The notes: generated by a model from the letters alone, not told the origin. Shown: positions 1 to 9,680, counted from the stretch's first letter. The stretch: DNA of 64,000 bases from Futiania mangrovi (GCF_024158125.1 NZ_JAMZFT010000001.1:1302001-1366000); one strand, 5' to 3'. Made by a program: numbers and translations.

Positions 1-33
1 TCCGGCGCGGACGAAAGCTGCCCGCGCGGTCCT

Positions 34-1788
34 TCAGCGCATGTCCTCCACCGGCGTCACGCCCATCAGGCCCAATCCCGCCGAAAGAACAACCGCCACC
101 GCCCGAATCAGTGCGAGCCGGGCAAGCGTCAGTGGCAGCTTATCAGACAGGATGAAGCGCAACGAGGGTTCCTCCTTGCCCCGGTTCCAGTGTGCGTGGA
201 ACGAGGCCGCGAGATCTTCCAGGTAGAAGGCGACGCGGTGCGGCTCGTGCGCGCGGGCCGCCTGCTCGACCATGCGCGGAAACTCGCCGAGCTTGCGGGC
301 AAGGCCAAGCTCGCCTTCGTCGGCCAGCAGTTTGAGGTCGGCTTCCGCCAGCGCCGCGTCGGCCAGGTCCTGGCCCGGAAGCTCGGCGGCCGCGTTGCGC
401 AGGACCGAGCAGACACGCGCATGCGCGTACTGAACGTAGAAGACCGGGTTGTCCTTGGATTGCTCCAGCACCTTGGCGAAGTCGAAGTCGAGCTGGGCGT
501 CGTTCTTGCGCGTCAGCATCATGAAGCGCACGACGTCCGGGCCCACCTCGTCCACCACGTCGCGCAGCGTCACGAAGGAGCCCGCGCGCTTCGACATGCG
601 CACCGGCTCGCCCGCGCGGAAAAGACGCACGATCTGGCAGAGCTTCACGTCGAGGTCGCCCTGCCCTTGCGTCAGCGCACGCACCGCCGCCTGCATCCGC
701 GTCACATAGCCGCCGTGGTCCGCCCCCCACACGTCGATGAGGGAGCGCGCGCCCCTGTCCACCTTGTCCTTGTGATAGGCGATGTCGGAGGCGAAATAGG
801 TGTAGCTGCCGTCCGACTTCTTCAGCGGGCGGTCCACGTCGTCACCGAAATCGGTCGCGCGGAATAGTAGCTGCGGGCGCGGCTCCCAGTCGTCCGGCGT
901 CTTGCCCTTCGGCGGCTCCAGCACGCCCTCGTAGATCAGCCCCCGGGATTCGAGATCGGCGAGCGCGCGGTCGACCGCGCCGCTCTCCACCAGCCCGCGC
1001 TCGGACGTGAATACATCGTGCCGGATCGCCAGCACGTCGAGGTCGTCGCGGATCATCGCCATCATCATGTCGACGGCGGTCTGGCGCGCGATGGGCAACC
1101 ACGCCTCCTCGTCCATGTCGAGGAGCGCGCGCCCGTGCGCGTCCGCCAGCGCCACGCCGACGGGCTTCAGGTAATCGCCGGGATAGAGGCCTTCCGGGAT
1201 CTCGCCGATGTCCTCGCCCAGCGCCTCGCGGTAGCGCAGGAAGGCAGACCGGCCCAGCACGTCGACCTGCGCGCCGGCGTCGTTGATGTAGTATTCCTTC
1301 ACCACCTCGAAGCCCGCGAACTGCAGCAGGCGGGCCAGCGCGTCGCCGAACACCGCGCCACGGCAGTGGCCGACGTGCAGCGGCCCCGTCGGGTTGGCGG
1401 AGACATACTCCACGTTCACAAGCTCCCCCGCGCCGGTCTGCGAGCGGCCATAGTCCGTCCCGCGCGACAGGATCGTGGCCACTTCCCGCTGCCAGCGGGC
1501 CGGGGAGAGACGCAGGTTGATGAACCCCGGCCCCGCGATATCGACCGCGACGACGCCCTCGGCCTCGCGCAGACCCCCGGCAATCTTCTCCGCCAGGTCG
1601 CGCGGCTTCATGCCCGCCTTCTTCGCCAGCACCATCGCTGCATTGGTCGCGAGGTCGCCGTGCGACGGATCGCGCGGCGGCTCCACCGTGACAGGGCCGC
1701 GGTCGATGCCGTCCGGCAGCACGCCTTCCGAGACAAGCCGGTCCAGAACGGCCTCAAGCTCGGCCGAGATGTCGCTGAAAACGCTCAT
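34..1788 (-). CDS. argS: Arginyl-tRNA synthetase
   Basis: Class I aminoacyl-tRNA synthetase that charges tRNA-Arg in the cytoplasm; 584 residues is the usual family length. The N-terminal Add-1 domain (about 1-100) is followed by the Rossmann core with the HIGH-type motif PTGPLHVGH at residues 133-141. A KMSKS-type motif (VRMSKRAG) lies later, and the C-terminal helical anticodon-binding domain starts near FYVQYAHAR. The ATG overlaps the TGA of the upstream dGTPase-like gene as ATGA, so the two are co-transcribed and probably translationally coupled. This dgt-argS pairing is common in Alphaproteobacteria. Identification is by motifs and overall length and is secure. Confidence 0.98.
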   Translation of the reverse strand: MSVFSDISAELEAVLDRLVSEGVLPDGIDRGPVTVEPPRDPSHGDLATNAAMVLAKKAGMKPRDLAEKIAGGLREAEGVVAVDIAGPGFINLRLSPARWQREVATILSRGTDYGRSQTGAGELVNVEYVSANPTGPLHVGHCRGAVFGDALARLLQFAGFEVVKEYYINDAGAQVDVLGRSAFLRYREALGEDIGEIPEGLYPGDYLKPVGVALADAHGRALLDMDEEAWLPIARQTAVDMMMAMIRDDLDVLAIRHDVFTSERGLVESGAVDRALADLESRGLIYEGVLEPPKGKTPDDWEPRPQLLFRATDFGDDVDRPLKKSDGSYTYFASDIAYHKDKVDRGARSLIDVWGADHGGYVTRMQAAVRALTQGQGDLDVKLCQIVRLFRAGEPVRMSKRAGSFVTLRDVVDEVGPDVVRFMMLTRKNDAQLDFDFAKVLEQSKDNPVFYVQYAHARVCSVLRNAAAELPGQDLADAALAEADLKLLADEGELGLARKLGEFPRMVEQAARAHEPHRVAFYLEDLAASFHAHWNRGKEEPSLRFILSDKLPLTLARLALIRAVAVVLSAGLGLMGVTPVEDMR

Positions 1789-2948
1789 AGATCCCCTGAC
1801 GTCAGATCGAACAGCCGGCGATGTTCCTCGATCGCGAAACGGTCGGTCATTCCGGCGATGAAATCGGCGACGAGCGCCGCGCGGGCCGCCTCGTCCGCCT
1901 CTTCCGCGCTCCGCCGCCAGCCGTCGGGCAGGATGCCCGGCTCCGCCATGTAGAGCGCGAAGAGGTCGGTCACGATCCGCCGTGCCTTGCTCATCATGCG
2001 GTTGACCTTGTAGTGGCGATACATGTGGCCATGCAAGAACGCCTTGAGCGCCTTGTCATGGCCTGCCATCGCCGCCGAGAAGCCCGCGAGCGCGCGGCCC
2101 GCGCCCCGCACATCCTCCACCGAGCGCGGGCGCGCCTCGGCCACCCGGGCGCGCGTCTCCGCCACCACGTCGTCGACCATGTCGCCTATCAGGCGGCGCA
2201 CCGCTTCGTGAATGAGGCGCGAGGGGTCGATACCGGGATAGCGTTCCTCCACCTCGCGGAACATCTCCCCGAAGAAGGGCACGGCCGCCAGGTCCTCCAC
2301 GGTGAACAGCCCGGCCCGCAGCCCGTCGTCGATGTCGTGGTTGTCATAGGCGATGTCGTCGGCGATCGCGGCGACCTGTGCCTCCAGCGACGGCCAGGTG
2401 GCGATCTCCAGGTCGTGGCGCGCGACATAGTCCGCGATGGCGCGCGGCACGGGCCGGTCCATGGGGCCGTTGTGCTTCACGAGGCCCTCGAGCGTTTCCC
2501 ACGTCAGGTTCAGCCCGTCGAAGTCGGCGTATTTCTGCTCCAGCCTCGTGACGATCCGCAGCGTCTGCGCATTGTGGTCGAAGCCGCCCCAGGGCTTCAT
2601 GCAGGCGTCCAGCGCATCCTCGCCCGCGTGGCCGAAGGGCGTGTGGCCGAAGTCGTGGGCGAGCGCCAGTGCCTCCGCCAGGTCCTCGTCGAGGCCCAGC
2701 GTCCGCGCGATGGCGCGCGCGATCTGCGCGACCTCCAGGCTGTGCGTCAGGCGGGTGCGGAAATGGTCACCCTCGTGATAGACGAACACCTGCGTCTTGT
2801 GCTTCAGCCTGCGGAAGGCGGTCGAATGGATGATGCGGTCGCGGTCGCGCTGGAAGGCGCTCCGGTTGGTCGCTTCCGGCTCGGCGATCAGGCGTCCCCG
2901 GGACCGTCCCGGATCGCAGGCAAAGGCCGCGCGCTCGCCCATGGGCAT
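1785..2948 (-). CDS. dgt: Deoxyguanosinetriphosphate triphosphohydrolase-like protein
   Basis: HD-domain nucleotide hydrolase of the dGTPase family, which removes triphosphate from dNTPs; 387 residues from the chosen start. The metal-binding HD motif is visible as [13 protein letters not shown] at about residue 95, preceded by [16 protein letters not shown], the family signature. The ATG at 2948 is chosen because GAGGAG stands 4 bases upstream; the reading frame stays open further upstream but that extension is arginine-rich and unlike the family. The stop overlaps the argS start (ATGA). The exact substrate of these alphaproteobacterial members is not settled by sequence. Confidence 0.94.
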   Translation of the reverse strand: MPMGERAAFACDPGRSRGRLIAEPEATNRSAFQRDRDRIIHSTAFRRLKHKTQVFVYHEGDHFRTRLTHSLEVAQIARAIARTLGLDEDLAEALALAHDFGHTPFGHAGEDALDACMKPWGGFDHNAQTLRIVTRLEQKYADFDGLNLTWETLEGLVKHNGPMDRPVPRAIADYVARHDLEIATWPSLEAQVAAIADDIAYDNHDIDDGLRAGLFTVEDLAAVPFFGEMFREVEERYPGIDPSRLIHEAVRRLIGDMVDDVVAETRARVAEARPRSVEDVRGAGRALAGFSAAMAGHDKALKAFLHGHMYRHYKVNRMMSKARRIVTDLFALYMAEPGILPDGWRRSAEEADEAARAALVADFIAGMTDRFAIEEHRRLFDLTSGDL

Positions 2949-3081
2949 GGCTCTCCTCAACCGCTGTGCGCGCGTCTCGCACCGCGCGCGCCGCACCGTC
3001 CGCCTTATAGACGCACGCCCCACACTTTGAAATGCCCGCCCGCGCGATTAGATTAGGCACGACAGAGCAGGAGCGAGTTTC

Positions 3082-3423
3082 ATGAGCGACGTTCTCGACG
3101 CCCCGATTCGCGTGAGCGACAGTGCCGCGGCCCGGATCGCCGAAATCCTGAAGGAGGAGCCCGCGGGCACGATGCTGCGGCTCGCCGTGAACGGCGGCGG
3201 CTGTTCCGGCTTCCAGTATGCTTTCACGCTCGACACCGAGACGACCGGCGACGACATCGTGATCGAGAAGCACGGCGCGACAGTCGTGGTCGATTCCATG
3301 TCGACGCCCTTCCTCGCGGGGTCCGTCCTGGACTTCGTGGACGACCTTGTCGGCGCGGCCTTCAAGGTGGTGAACCCGAACGCGACCGCGTCTTGCGGCT
3401 GCGGCACCAGCTTTTCCGTCTGA
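3082..3423 (+). CDS. erpA: Iron-sulfur cluster insertion protein ErpA (A-type carrier)
   Basis: A-type Fe-S carrier (HesB/IscA/ErpA family), 113 residues, which hands 4Fe-4S clusters to target enzymes in the cytoplasm. The three conserved cluster cysteines are present: one in NGGGCSGFQY (about residue 46) and two in the C-terminal CGCG (about residue 107). The family hallmark LRLAVNGGGCSGF is intact. It is divergently transcribed from the dgt-argS operon across about 130 bases that must hold both promoters. The name erpA rather than iscA rests on its stand-alone position outside an isc/suf operon, so the subfamily is inferred. Confidence 0.93.
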   Translation: MSDVLDAPIRVSDSAAARIAEILKEEPAGTMLRLAVNGGGCSGFQYAFTLDTETTGDDIVIEKHGATVVVDSMSTPFLAGSVLDFVDDLVGAAFKVVNPNATASCGCGTSFSV

Positions 3424-3469
3424 CGCCCGCCCCACCCGCTCCGCCGCCTGAACGGAGGCCCGTGCCGCC

Positions 3470-4285
3470 TTGTCCGCACCGTCCGCGCTGACCGTCGCCA
3501 CCTGGAACGTCAATTCGATCAAGGCGCGGCTGGAGAATGTGCTCGCCTGGTTCGACGAGGCGAAACCGGACGTTGCCTGCCTCCAGGAGCTGAAGTGCGT
3601 CGACGAGGCGTTTCCGCGCGAGGCGTTCGAGGAGCGGGGCTACACGGTAGAGACGCACGGCCAGAAGACCTACAACGGCGTCGCCCTGCTCTCGCGCTTC
3701 CCGCTCGAAGACGTGGTGAGGGGCCTGCCGGGGTTCCAGGACGAGCAGGCGCGCTATATCGAGGCACTGGTGGCGCCCAAGGGCATGGCGCCTGTTCGCG
3801 TCGCCGGCGCCTACATGCCGAACGGCAATCCCGTTGGGACGGAGAAGTTCACCTACAAGCTCGCGTGGCTTTCCGCGTTCGAGGCGCATGTGAAGAACCT
3901 CCTCGCGCAGGAGGAGGCATGCGTCTTCGCGGGCGACTACAACATCATCCCCGAGCCGCGCGACTGCCACGACCCGAAGGCGTGGGAGGGCGATGCGCTT
4001 TTCCAGCCCGAATCGCGCGCTGCCTACCGCCGCCTCCTGAACCTCGGCCTGACCGACGCCGTGCGTGCCTGCGACCTGTCGGACGGGCTCTATACATTCT
4101 GGGACTACCAGGGCGGCGCCTGGCAGAAGAACCGCGGCATCCGCATCGACCACCTCCTGCTCAGCCCGCAGGCCGCCGACCGGCTCGACAGCGTTGCAAT
4201 CCACAAGACCGCCCGGGGGCGTGAAAAGCCTTCAGATCATGTGCCCGTGACTGCAATGTTTCATTATGAAACCTGCATACACTAG
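3470..4285 (+). CDS. xthA: Exodeoxyribonuclease III
   Basis: AP endonuclease/3'-5' exonuclease of base-excision repair, 271 residues. Catalytic landmarks of the exonuclease-endonuclease-phosphatase fold are all visible: TWNVNSIKAR at the N-terminus, the metal-binding Glu in CLQELKC, GDYNIIP in the middle, and the terminal SDHVPV with the Asp-His pair. No ATG fits; translation most likely starts at the TTG at 3470 with GGAGG about 11 bases upstream. It follows erpA by 46 bases on the same strand and could be transcribed with it. Confidence 0.95.
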   Translation: MSAPSALTVATWNVNSIKARLENVLAWFDEAKPDVACLQELKCVDEAFPREAFEERGYTVETHGQKTYNGVALLSRFPLEDVVRGLPGFQDEQARYIEALVAPKGMAPVRVAGAYMPNGNPVGTEKFTYKLAWLSAFEAHVKNLLAQEEACVFAGDYNIIPEPRDCHDPKAWEGDALFQPESRAAYRRLLNLGLTDAVRACDLSDGLYTFWDYQGGAWQKNRGIRIDHLLLSPQAADRLDSVAIHKTARGREKPSDHVPVTAMFHYETCIH

Positions 4286-4365
4286 TATTTACGGCGAGCG
4301 ATCGGAGAATAAACGCACCCCTATGCAATCCACTTCGGGATTGAGCTAAATTTTACACGACACAT

Positions 4366-4419
4366 TATCCTTTCAGTAAGCGGTACGCCCTATCCTTTCT
4401 ACTCAGCGGAACATTATCC
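4366..4419 (+). repeat. Three spaced TATCC direct repeats upstream of a histidine kinase gene
   Basis: In the AT-richer gap before the kinase gene, TATCC occurs at 4366, 4391 and 4415, that is every 24-25 bases. The first two share a longer imperfect core (TATCCTTTC followed by a G/C-rich CGG a few bases later). Regularly phased direct repeats at about two helical turns plus are typical of regulator binding sites. No promoter core is obvious. Confidence 0.35.
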
Positions 4420-4444
4420 AGGCGAATCGGCCGTAGTTGAGTAG

Positions 4445-5587
4445 ATGGTCAGGTCAGAGCACACATCCACCGCACGCACGCTCGTGCGCCCAATCCTCGC
4501 CGCTGCAGGGCTCCTTGCGCTGTCCGCTGCGGCAGGCGGGTGGCTGGCAGGTGCACCAGGCGCAGGGTTTGCGGCCGTAGTGGCCGGGGCGGCGATGGCC
4601 GCGGCGGCTGGGGTGCGCTACCGCTTCTCCCGCACGCTCGAGGCCATCGCAGCGGCAGCGCGCGAGGTCGCAGAGGGCAACGACCGTGTCCAGGTGAACC
4701 TCGGCCCCGGCGTCACCTGCCCGGCGGCCATGGACCTTCAGGATGCCTTCAACGGGATGGTTGCGCATGTGGCGCAGAACCGGCGGCTGCTGACCTCGCT
4801 TGCGGAGGACGCACGTGCCGCCAACAAGGCCAAGAGCGCATTTCTCGCCAACATGAGCCACGAGTTGCGCACCCCGCTCAACGCGATTATCGGCTTTTCG
4901 GAAGTGATGAAGACGGAAATCTTCGGCCCCATGGGGTCGGAGCGGTACCGGGCCTACGCCGGCGACGTCCACGAAAGCGGGCGGCACCTGCTCAACATCG
5001 TGAACGACCTTCTCGACCTCTCCAAGATCGAGGCGGGCGAGTTCGCGGTGGAGAAGGACCCCTTCTCTCCCTTCGACGCGGTGGAAACCGTGGTCTCGAT
5101 CATCGAACCCATCGCGGCCGAACGGAAGCTCTCCTTCGTGCATGCCTGCGAGGTGGGCCGCAACATCAAGCTGATGGCGAGTGCCATCCGCATGCGTCAG
5201 GTTCTGCTCAACCTGCTGTCGAACGCGACCAAATACACCCCGCCCGGCGGCCGTGTGAGCCTGGAGTGCCTGCTGGAGAACGACGAGACCCTGGTCTTCC
5301 GCATCACCGACACGGGCATCGGCATGAACGCGGAGGAGCTGAAGACCGCGCTCAAGCCCTTCGGCCAGGTGGAAAACAGCTACAACCGCTCGCGCGTCGG
5401 CACCGGCCTCGGCCTGCCGCTCACCAAGCAACTCATCGAGGTGCAGGGCGGAACCATGCGCATAGACAGCGCACCGGGCAAGGGCACGACGGTCAGCGTG
5501 ACCTTCCAGCGCGACTGCCTGCTCGGCCTGACGGCGCGGCTCGGCGCGGACGAGGCGAGCCGCCCGTCCGGGCGCGCGGCAGCCTGA
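4445..5587 (+). CDS. Membrane sensor histidine kinase
   Basis: Two-component sensor kinase of 380 residues. Two hydrophobic N-terminal segments (about 15-55) separated by a very short loop imply an inner-membrane anchor with almost no periplasmic sensor. A HAMP-like linker (about 60-110) follows. The HisKA dimerisation domain carries the phospho-accepting H-box FLANMSHELRTPLNAIIGFS at about residues 137-155. The HATPase_c domain shows the N box LLNLLSNATKYTP, the G1 box DTGIGM and the G2 box GTGLGLP. It resembles the PleC/DivJ-type kinases of Alphaproteobacteria in its H-box, but no response regulator lies beside it, so its partner is unknown. Its stop is 12 bases from the convergent ATP-grasp gene. 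Confidence 0.93.
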   Translation: MVRSEHTSTARTLVRPILAAAGLLALSAAAGGWLAGAPGAGFAAVVAGAAMAAAAGVRYRFSRTLEAIAAAAREVAEGNDRVQVNLGPGVTCPAAMDLQDAFNGMVAHVAQNRRLLTSLAEDARAANKAKSAFLANMSHELRTPLNAIIGFSEVMKTEIFGPMGSERYRAYAGDVHESGRHLLNIVNDLLDLSKIEAGEFAVEKDPFSPFDAVETVVSIIEPIAAERKLSFVHACEVGRNIKLMASAIRMRQVLLNLLSNATKYTPPGGRVSLECLLENDETLVFRITDTGIGMNAEELKTALKPFGQVENSYNRSRVGTGLGLPLTKQLIEVQGGTMRIDSAPGKGTTVSVTFQRDCLLGLTARLGADEASRPSGRAAA

Positions 5588-5599
5588 GCCCGCAGCACC

Positions 5600-7063
5600 T
5601 CACCGCCGTTCGAGGCGGACGAGGAACCAGTCCAGCAGCCGGTTCCACACCGCGTCCTTCGCCACCGCGTCCTCGACGCCATGGACGAGGTTCGGGTTGT
5701 CGTTGATCTCGATGACGAAGACGCCCTTCTCGTTCTGCTTCAGGTCCACGCCGTAGAGCCCCCGCCCCATCAGGCGCGCAGCCTTGGTCGCGATCTCCAC
5801 GACCTCTGCGGGGGCGTCTTCCACTGCGAACGTCCGGAAACCACCTTCGTGCGCCTTGCCGTCCGGATCGTGGCGGACGATCTGCCAATGCTTCTTGGCC
5901 ATCAGGTACTGGCAGACGAACAGCGGCTCGCCGTCGAGCACGCCCACCCGCCAGTCGAACTCGGTCGGCATGAACTCCTGCACGAGGATCAGGTCGCTGT
6001 CCTCCAGCATCTGGGCGAGCAGCGCCTGCAATTCCTCCCGCGTCGACGCCTTCTTCACCCCTCGGCTGAACGAGCCATCGGGGATCTTGACCACGACGGG
6101 ATAGGCAAGCTCGGCCTCGATGCGCGCGATGTCCTTGGCGTCGTCGACGATCAAGGTGCGCGGCGTGGGGATCTTGCGCGCGCGCAGCACCTCCGCGAGG
6201 TAGACCTTGTTCGCGCAGCGCGTGATCGAGACCGGATCGTCGATGACCGGCATCCCCTCCTGCACGGCGCGGCGCGCGAAGCGATAGGTGTGGTTGTCGA
6301 TCGAGGTCGTCTCGCGGATGAACAGCGCGTCGTACTCGGCAAGCCGCGTCAGGTCGCGCTTCGTGATCGGCTCGACCTCCACCCCGCGCTTCTCCGCCAA
6401 CCGTGCGAAATGCTTGAGCGTCCGGGTATCCGAGGGCGGCAGCGCCTCCTGCGGGTCATGCAGCACGGCGAGCGACCATTTCGCCGGCGTCCGCGCCTTG
6501 GGCGAGCGCCACTGTCCGCGCGTGTGCGCTGTGAGCCGCTCGCGCAGGAAGGCCGCCTCCTCCGGTGTCAGGGCTGTCAGGGGCATCAGGCGGATGCGCT
6601 TGATCGTGACCCATTTCCCGACGCTTGCCGTCACCTCGACCACGGGCGCCCGGTACCAGTCGAAGAGGAGCCGGGCGAAGTCGCCATAGCCCGGCCGGTC
6701 CGCCGCCCCGAAACAGACGAGCAGGCGCAGCGTGCCCGCCGGTTTCTCCGGCAGTTTCTCCACGCAGCGGTTGAGCGCCGCCTCGATCTCGGGCACGGCA
6801 GTGCGGTAGAGGCTCGCCCTCGACAGGTCGAGGATGGTCTCGACCGACGGCAGCACGCGATGTCCCCGCGCCTCCGCCAGCAACGAGCAATAGTATCCGG
6901 CCCCCTGGTACGCGAAGCTGCGCGCCAGGTTGATGATCTTGGGGCGCTGTTCGGCAAACAGTTGCGGACGCGACAGGTAATCCCGCGCCGTGATGACCTT
7001 GTGAGGCGTATCGGCGTTCGGGAAGTCCTTAAGCCGGTCGACGACGATGACCCAGGTACTCAT
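5600..7063 (-). CDS. RimK-like ATP-grasp ligase with N-terminal RLAN-type domain
   Basis: Predicted ATP-dependent amide ligase, 487 residues, longer than RimK itself (about 300) because of an N-terminal domain of about 200 residues. That N-terminus (VVDRLKDFPNADTPHKVI, then KIINLARSFAYQGAGYYCSLLAEARGH) matches what is known of the RLAN domain that precedes RimK-type ATP-grasp modules. The ATP-grasp half shows VVKIPDGSFSRGVKK as the nucleotide-binding lysine loop and VFVIEINDNPNLVHGVED as the metal-binding Glu/Asn strand. A GNAT gene lies immediately upstream on the same strand (33-base gap), as in other amidoligase operons. Such systems are thought to ligate amino acids onto peptides or proteins; the substrate here is unknown. 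Confidence 0.85.
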   Translation of the reverse strand: MSTWVIVVDRLKDFPNADTPHKVITARDYLSRPQLFAEQRPKIINLARSFAYQGAGYYCSLLAEARGHRVLPSVETILDLSRASLYRTAVPEIEAALNRCVEKLPEKPAGTLRLLVCFGAADRPGYGDFARLLFDWYRAPVVEVTASVGKWVTIKRIRLMPLTALTPEEAAFLRERLTAHTRGQWRSPKARTPAKWSLAVLHDPQEALPPSDTRTLKHFARLAEKRGVEVEPITKRDLTRLAEYDALFIRETTSIDNHTYRFARRAVQEGMPVIDDPVSITRCANKVYLAEVLRARKIPTPRTLIVDDAKDIARIEAELAYPVVVKIPDGSFSRGVKKASTREELQALLAQMLEDSDLILVQEFMPTEFDWRVGVLDGEPLFVCQYLMAKKHWQIVRHDPDGKAHEGGFRTFAVEDAPAEVVEIATKAARLMGRGLYGVDLKQNEKGVFVIEINDNPNLVHGVEDAVAKDAVWNRLLDWFLVRLERR

Positions 7064-7096
7064 GCGCGGGAGCGATCTCCATGTGCGTCCGGCGCC

Positions 7097-7591
7097 TCAG
7101 CCGAGACGCTTCTCGAAACGTAGTGCATCCATGCCGTCCTCGTAATAGGCGGCCCGCAGGCCGAGCGGCCGGAACCCCCGCCGCCGGTACCAGTCGGCGG
7201 CGACGGCGTTGTCGGCACGCACCTCCAGCCGCATCCGCACACACCCGCGGCCCACCGCGTCTGCCTCGGCCGCCGCAAGAAGCGCGTCGCCGTGCCCGAG
7301 GCCCCGCACCGCGGCGGCGGTAGCGATGGAGTAGAGCCGGGCGACACCGGTCCCCTGTCGGTAGAAGACGATGGCCGCCGCGCCGAGCCCGCCGGGCCCC
7401 GCCCCGGGTGTGACGAGAACGCGCACGCTGGGACTGGCGATGGCGCGCGCGAGCGCCCTGCGGCTCATAAGGTCGCCGGGGAAGCTCGCCTGCTCCAGCG
7501 CGCACAAGTCATCGAGGTCCGCGCGGGTTGCCGCGCGGACCGCGATTGTCCGTCCGCTGGCCTCAGATGTCGGCGTAGCAGGAACTCTCAC
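7097..7591 (-). CDS. GNAT-family N-acetyltransferase partnered with the ATP-grasp ligase
   Basis: Single GNAT domain of 164 residues. The acetyl-CoA binding loop is [15 protein letters not shown] (about 92-106), the pyrophosphate-binding R/Q-x-x-G-x-G/A variant, followed by the beta-4/beta-5 region [23 protein letters not shown] start at 7591 lies inside the end of ilvD (29-base overlap); no ATG or GTG is found between the ilvD stop and the domain, so the overlap is probably real. In related operons the acetyltransferase is often fused to a C39-type peptidase domain; that domain is absent here. Expected to work with the downstream ligase; substrate unknown. Confidence 0.82.
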   Translation of the reverse strand: MRVPATPTSEASGRTIAVRAATRADLDDLCALEQASFPGDLMSRRALARAIASPSVRVLVTPGAGPGGLGAAAIVFYRQGTGVARLYSIATAAAVRGLGHGDALLAAAEADAVGRGCVRMRLEVRADNAVAADWYRRRGFRPLGLRAAYYEDGMDALRFEKRLG

Positions 7592-9296
7592 CCTTCGCGC
7601 CCGGCTGGGTCACCGCGCCGTTGCGCGCGCTGCCCACCGTCTGCGCATACTTCCAGATCACGCCGGACGTGATCTCCGGCGTGCGCGGGGCCCAGTCCTT
7701 CGCCCGCGCCGCCAGTTCCTCGTCCGACAGTTCGACGTCGAGGCGCCCGTTCTCCGCGTCAATGACGATGATGTCGCCGTCGCGCAGCAGGCCGATCGGT
7801 CCGCCGACCGCGGCTTCGGGGCCGACGTGGCCGATGCAGAAGCCGCGCGTCGCGCCCGAGAAGCGCCCGTCCGTGATCAGCGCCACCTTGTCGCCCATGC
7901 CCTGGCCGTAGAGCGCCGCCGTGGTCGCCAGCATCTCGCGCATGCCGGGGCCGCCCTTGGGGCCCTCGTAGCGGATGACGAGCACCTCGCCCTCCTTGTA
8001 CTCCTTGCGCTCCACCGCGGCGAAGGCGTCCTCCTCACAGTCGAAGCAACGGGCGGGGCCGCGGAACTTCAGGTTGGACATGCCCGCGACCTTCACGATG
8101 GCGCCGTCGGGGGCGAGGTTGCCCTTCAGACCCGTCACGCCGCCCGTGGGGGACAGCGGATCCTTCGGCGGATAGAAGACCTTGCGGTCGGCCACCGCCT
8201 TCACATCCTTCAGGTTCTCCTCGACCGTCTTGCCGGTGACGGTCATGCAGTCGCCGTGGATGTGGCCCGCCTCCATCAGGAGCTTGAGCAGGATCGGCAT
8301 GCCGCCAGCTTCGTACATGTCCTTGGCGACATATTTGCCGCCGGGCTTGAGGTCGGTCATGTAGGGCGTGCGCTTGAAGACCTCCGCCACGTCGAACAGG
8401 TCGAAGTCGATGCCGCACTCGTTCGCGATGGCGGGCAGGTGCAGCGCCGCATTGGTCGAGCCGCCGGTGGCCGCGACGACGACGGCCGCGTTCTCCAGCG
8501 CCTTGCGCGTCACGATCTCGCGCGGGCGCAGATTGTCGGCGATGAGGCGCATGACCGCGCGGCCAGACGCCTCGGCATACTGGTCCCGGTCCTCGTAGGG
8601 AGCGGGCGCCGCGGACGAGAGCGGCAGGGCGAGGCCCAGCGCCTCCGACACGCAGGCCATGGTGTTCGCCGTGAACTGGCCGCCGCATGCGCCTGCCGAC
8701 GGGCACGCCACGCATTCCAGCGCGTGCAGGTCTTCGTCGGACATGTTGCCGGCCGAATGCTGGCCCACCGCCTCAAACACGTCCTGGACGGTCACGTCGC
8801 GGTCCTGGAAGCGGCCCGGCAGGATCGAGCCGCCGTAGAGGAACACGCTCGGCACGTTGAGGCGCACCATCGCCATCATCATGCCCGGCAGCGACTTGTC
8901 GCAGCCAGCGAGGCCGACGAGCGCATCGTAGCAATGCCCGCGCATGGTGAGTTCGACCGAATCCGCGATCACCTCGCGGCTGACCAGCGAGGACTTCATG
9001 CCCTGGTGGCCCATGGCGATGCCGTCGGTGACGGTGATCGTGCAGAACTCCCGCGGCGTTCCCTGCGCCGCCCAGACGCCGCGCTTGGCCGCCTGCGCCT
9101 GGCGCATGAGCGCGATGTTGCAGGGCGCGGCCTCGTTCCAGCAGGACGCGACGCCGACGAGAGGCTGGTGGATCTGCTCCTCCGTCAGGCCCATCGCGTA
9201 ATAATATGACCGGTGCGGCGCGCGCTCCGGCCCCTCGGTCACATGGCGGCTGGGCAGTTTCGACTTGTCGAAGGGCTTGGCGTCCATCCTGGGCAT
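7563..9296 (-). CDS. ilvD: Dihydroxy-acid dehydratase
   Basis: Fe-S dehydratase of branched-chain amino acid synthesis, converting 2,3-dihydroxy-isovalerate and -methylvalerate to the 2-keto acids. 577 residues, full length. Family signatures include [12 protein letters not shown] (cluster cysteine), [18 protein letters not shown], and the C-terminal [19 protein letters not shown]. The N-terminus [18 protein letters not shown] fits well; a second ATG lies three codons in. It reads away from the PEP-CTERM gene across a 384-base gap. The GNAT and ATP-grasp genes follow on the same strand and start inside it, so they probably share its transcript. Confidence 0.97.
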   Translation of the reverse strand: MPRMDAKPFDKSKLPSRHVTEGPERAPHRSYYYAMGLTEEQIHQPLVGVASCWNEAAPCNIALMRQAQAAKRGVWAAQGTPREFCTITVTDGIAMGHQGMKSSLVSREVIADSVELTMRGHCYDALVGLAGCDKSLPGMMMAMVRLNVPSVFLYGGSILPGRFQDRDVTVQDVFEAVGQHSAGNMSDEDLHALECVACPSAGACGGQFTANTMACVSEALGLALPLSSAAPAPYEDRDQYAEASGRAVMRLIADNLRPREIVTRKALENAAVVVAATGGSTNAALHLPAIANECGIDFDLFDVAEVFKRTPYMTDLKPGGKYVAKDMYEAGGMPILLKLLMEAGHIHGDCMTVTGKTVEENLKDVKAVADRKVFYPPKDPLSPTGGVTGLKGNLAPDGAIVKVAGMSNLKFRGPARCFDCEEDAFAAVERKEYKEGEVLVIRYEGPKGGPGMREMLATTAALYGQGMGDKVALITDGRFSGATRGFCIGHVGPEAAVGGPIGLLRDGDIIVIDAENGRLDVELSDEELAARAKDWAPRTPEITSGVIWKYAQTVGSARNGAVTQPGAKGESSCYADI

Positions 9297-9423
9297 TTCC
9301 TCACTGGCAGGCGGGTTCGTTTCGGCGCGGGAGTTTAGGCGGGAAGCCCCCCTCGCGACAACAGGCGAGCGTGCGCGCCCGCGCCGGAAGAGGAATGCAC
9401 AAAGGGACGGTGCGTGCCGCGTG

Positions 9424-9474
9424 ATTCGCGCTTAGGGAGATTTTCTTATACTGGTATTCGACCTAAACGCGAAT
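9424..9474. promoter_or_regulatory. 13-bp inverted repeat, candidate operator or upstream activating site
   Basis: ATTCGCGCTTAGG at 9424-9436 is matched by CCTAAACGCGAAT at 9462-9474, 12 of 13 positions complementary, with a 25-base spacer. It lies between ilvD and the sigma-54 promoter, outside the predicted PEP-CTERM transcript. Either gene could be its target. Confidence 0.5.
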
Positions 9475-9512
9475 GTATTTACAACCCACGGCTCGCCTCG
9501 TGTAAAAACATT
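9472..9512. promoter_or_regulatory. 12-bp inverted repeat with TGTAAA core, candidate enhancer site
   Basis: AATGTATTTACA at 9472-9483 faces TGTAAAAACATT at 9501-9512 with 11 of 12 complementary positions and a 17-base spacer. Its centre is about 120 bases upstream of the sigma-54 promoter, a usual distance for a bacterial enhancer-binding protein. A TTTACA sequence also flanks the dyad at 10450-10489 upstream of the second sigma-54 promoter. Confidence 0.5.
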
Positions 9513-9601
9513 GAGACAGGATTCCCCCAAAACATTCCTGTTTTTGCCAGCAACAGAGCGATCCATTCATTTAGATTACTGACTCTCTTGGGACTTTTTT
9601 T

Positions 9602-9618
9602 TGGCACGCTTCCTGCTT
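9602..9618 (+). promoter_or_regulatory. Sigma-54 (RpoN) -24/-12 promoter of the PEP-CTERM gene
   Basis: TGGCACG-N4-CTGCT with GG at 9603-9604 and GC at 9615-9616, the invariant GG-N10-GC spacing. Transcription would begin near 9628, giving a leader of about 50 bases to the ATG at 9681. PEP-CTERM genes in other bacteria are known to be driven by RpoN with the PrsK/PrsR two-component system. Confidence 0.85.
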
Positions 9619-9680
9619 CGATGTCGGACACCAACCTAGCCGTACGTATGAGTTCGGCGCATGGGAGAAGGAAGCAGATT

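Larger units (their letters stand above)
9297..9680. other. Regulatory intergenic region between ilvD and the PEP-CTERM gene
   Basis: This 384-base gap holds no gene. The first ~120 bases are the ilvD leader. From about 9420 it turns AT-rich and contains two long imperfect dyads (9424-9474 and 9472-9512), a shorter ACAGGA/TCCTGT dyad (9516-9541), then a sigma-54 promoter (9602-9618) and the PEP-CTERM leader with its ribosome-binding site. The layout, dyads 100-150 bases upstream of a -24/-12 promoter, is that of an enhancer-dependent promoter. Confidence 0.7.
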
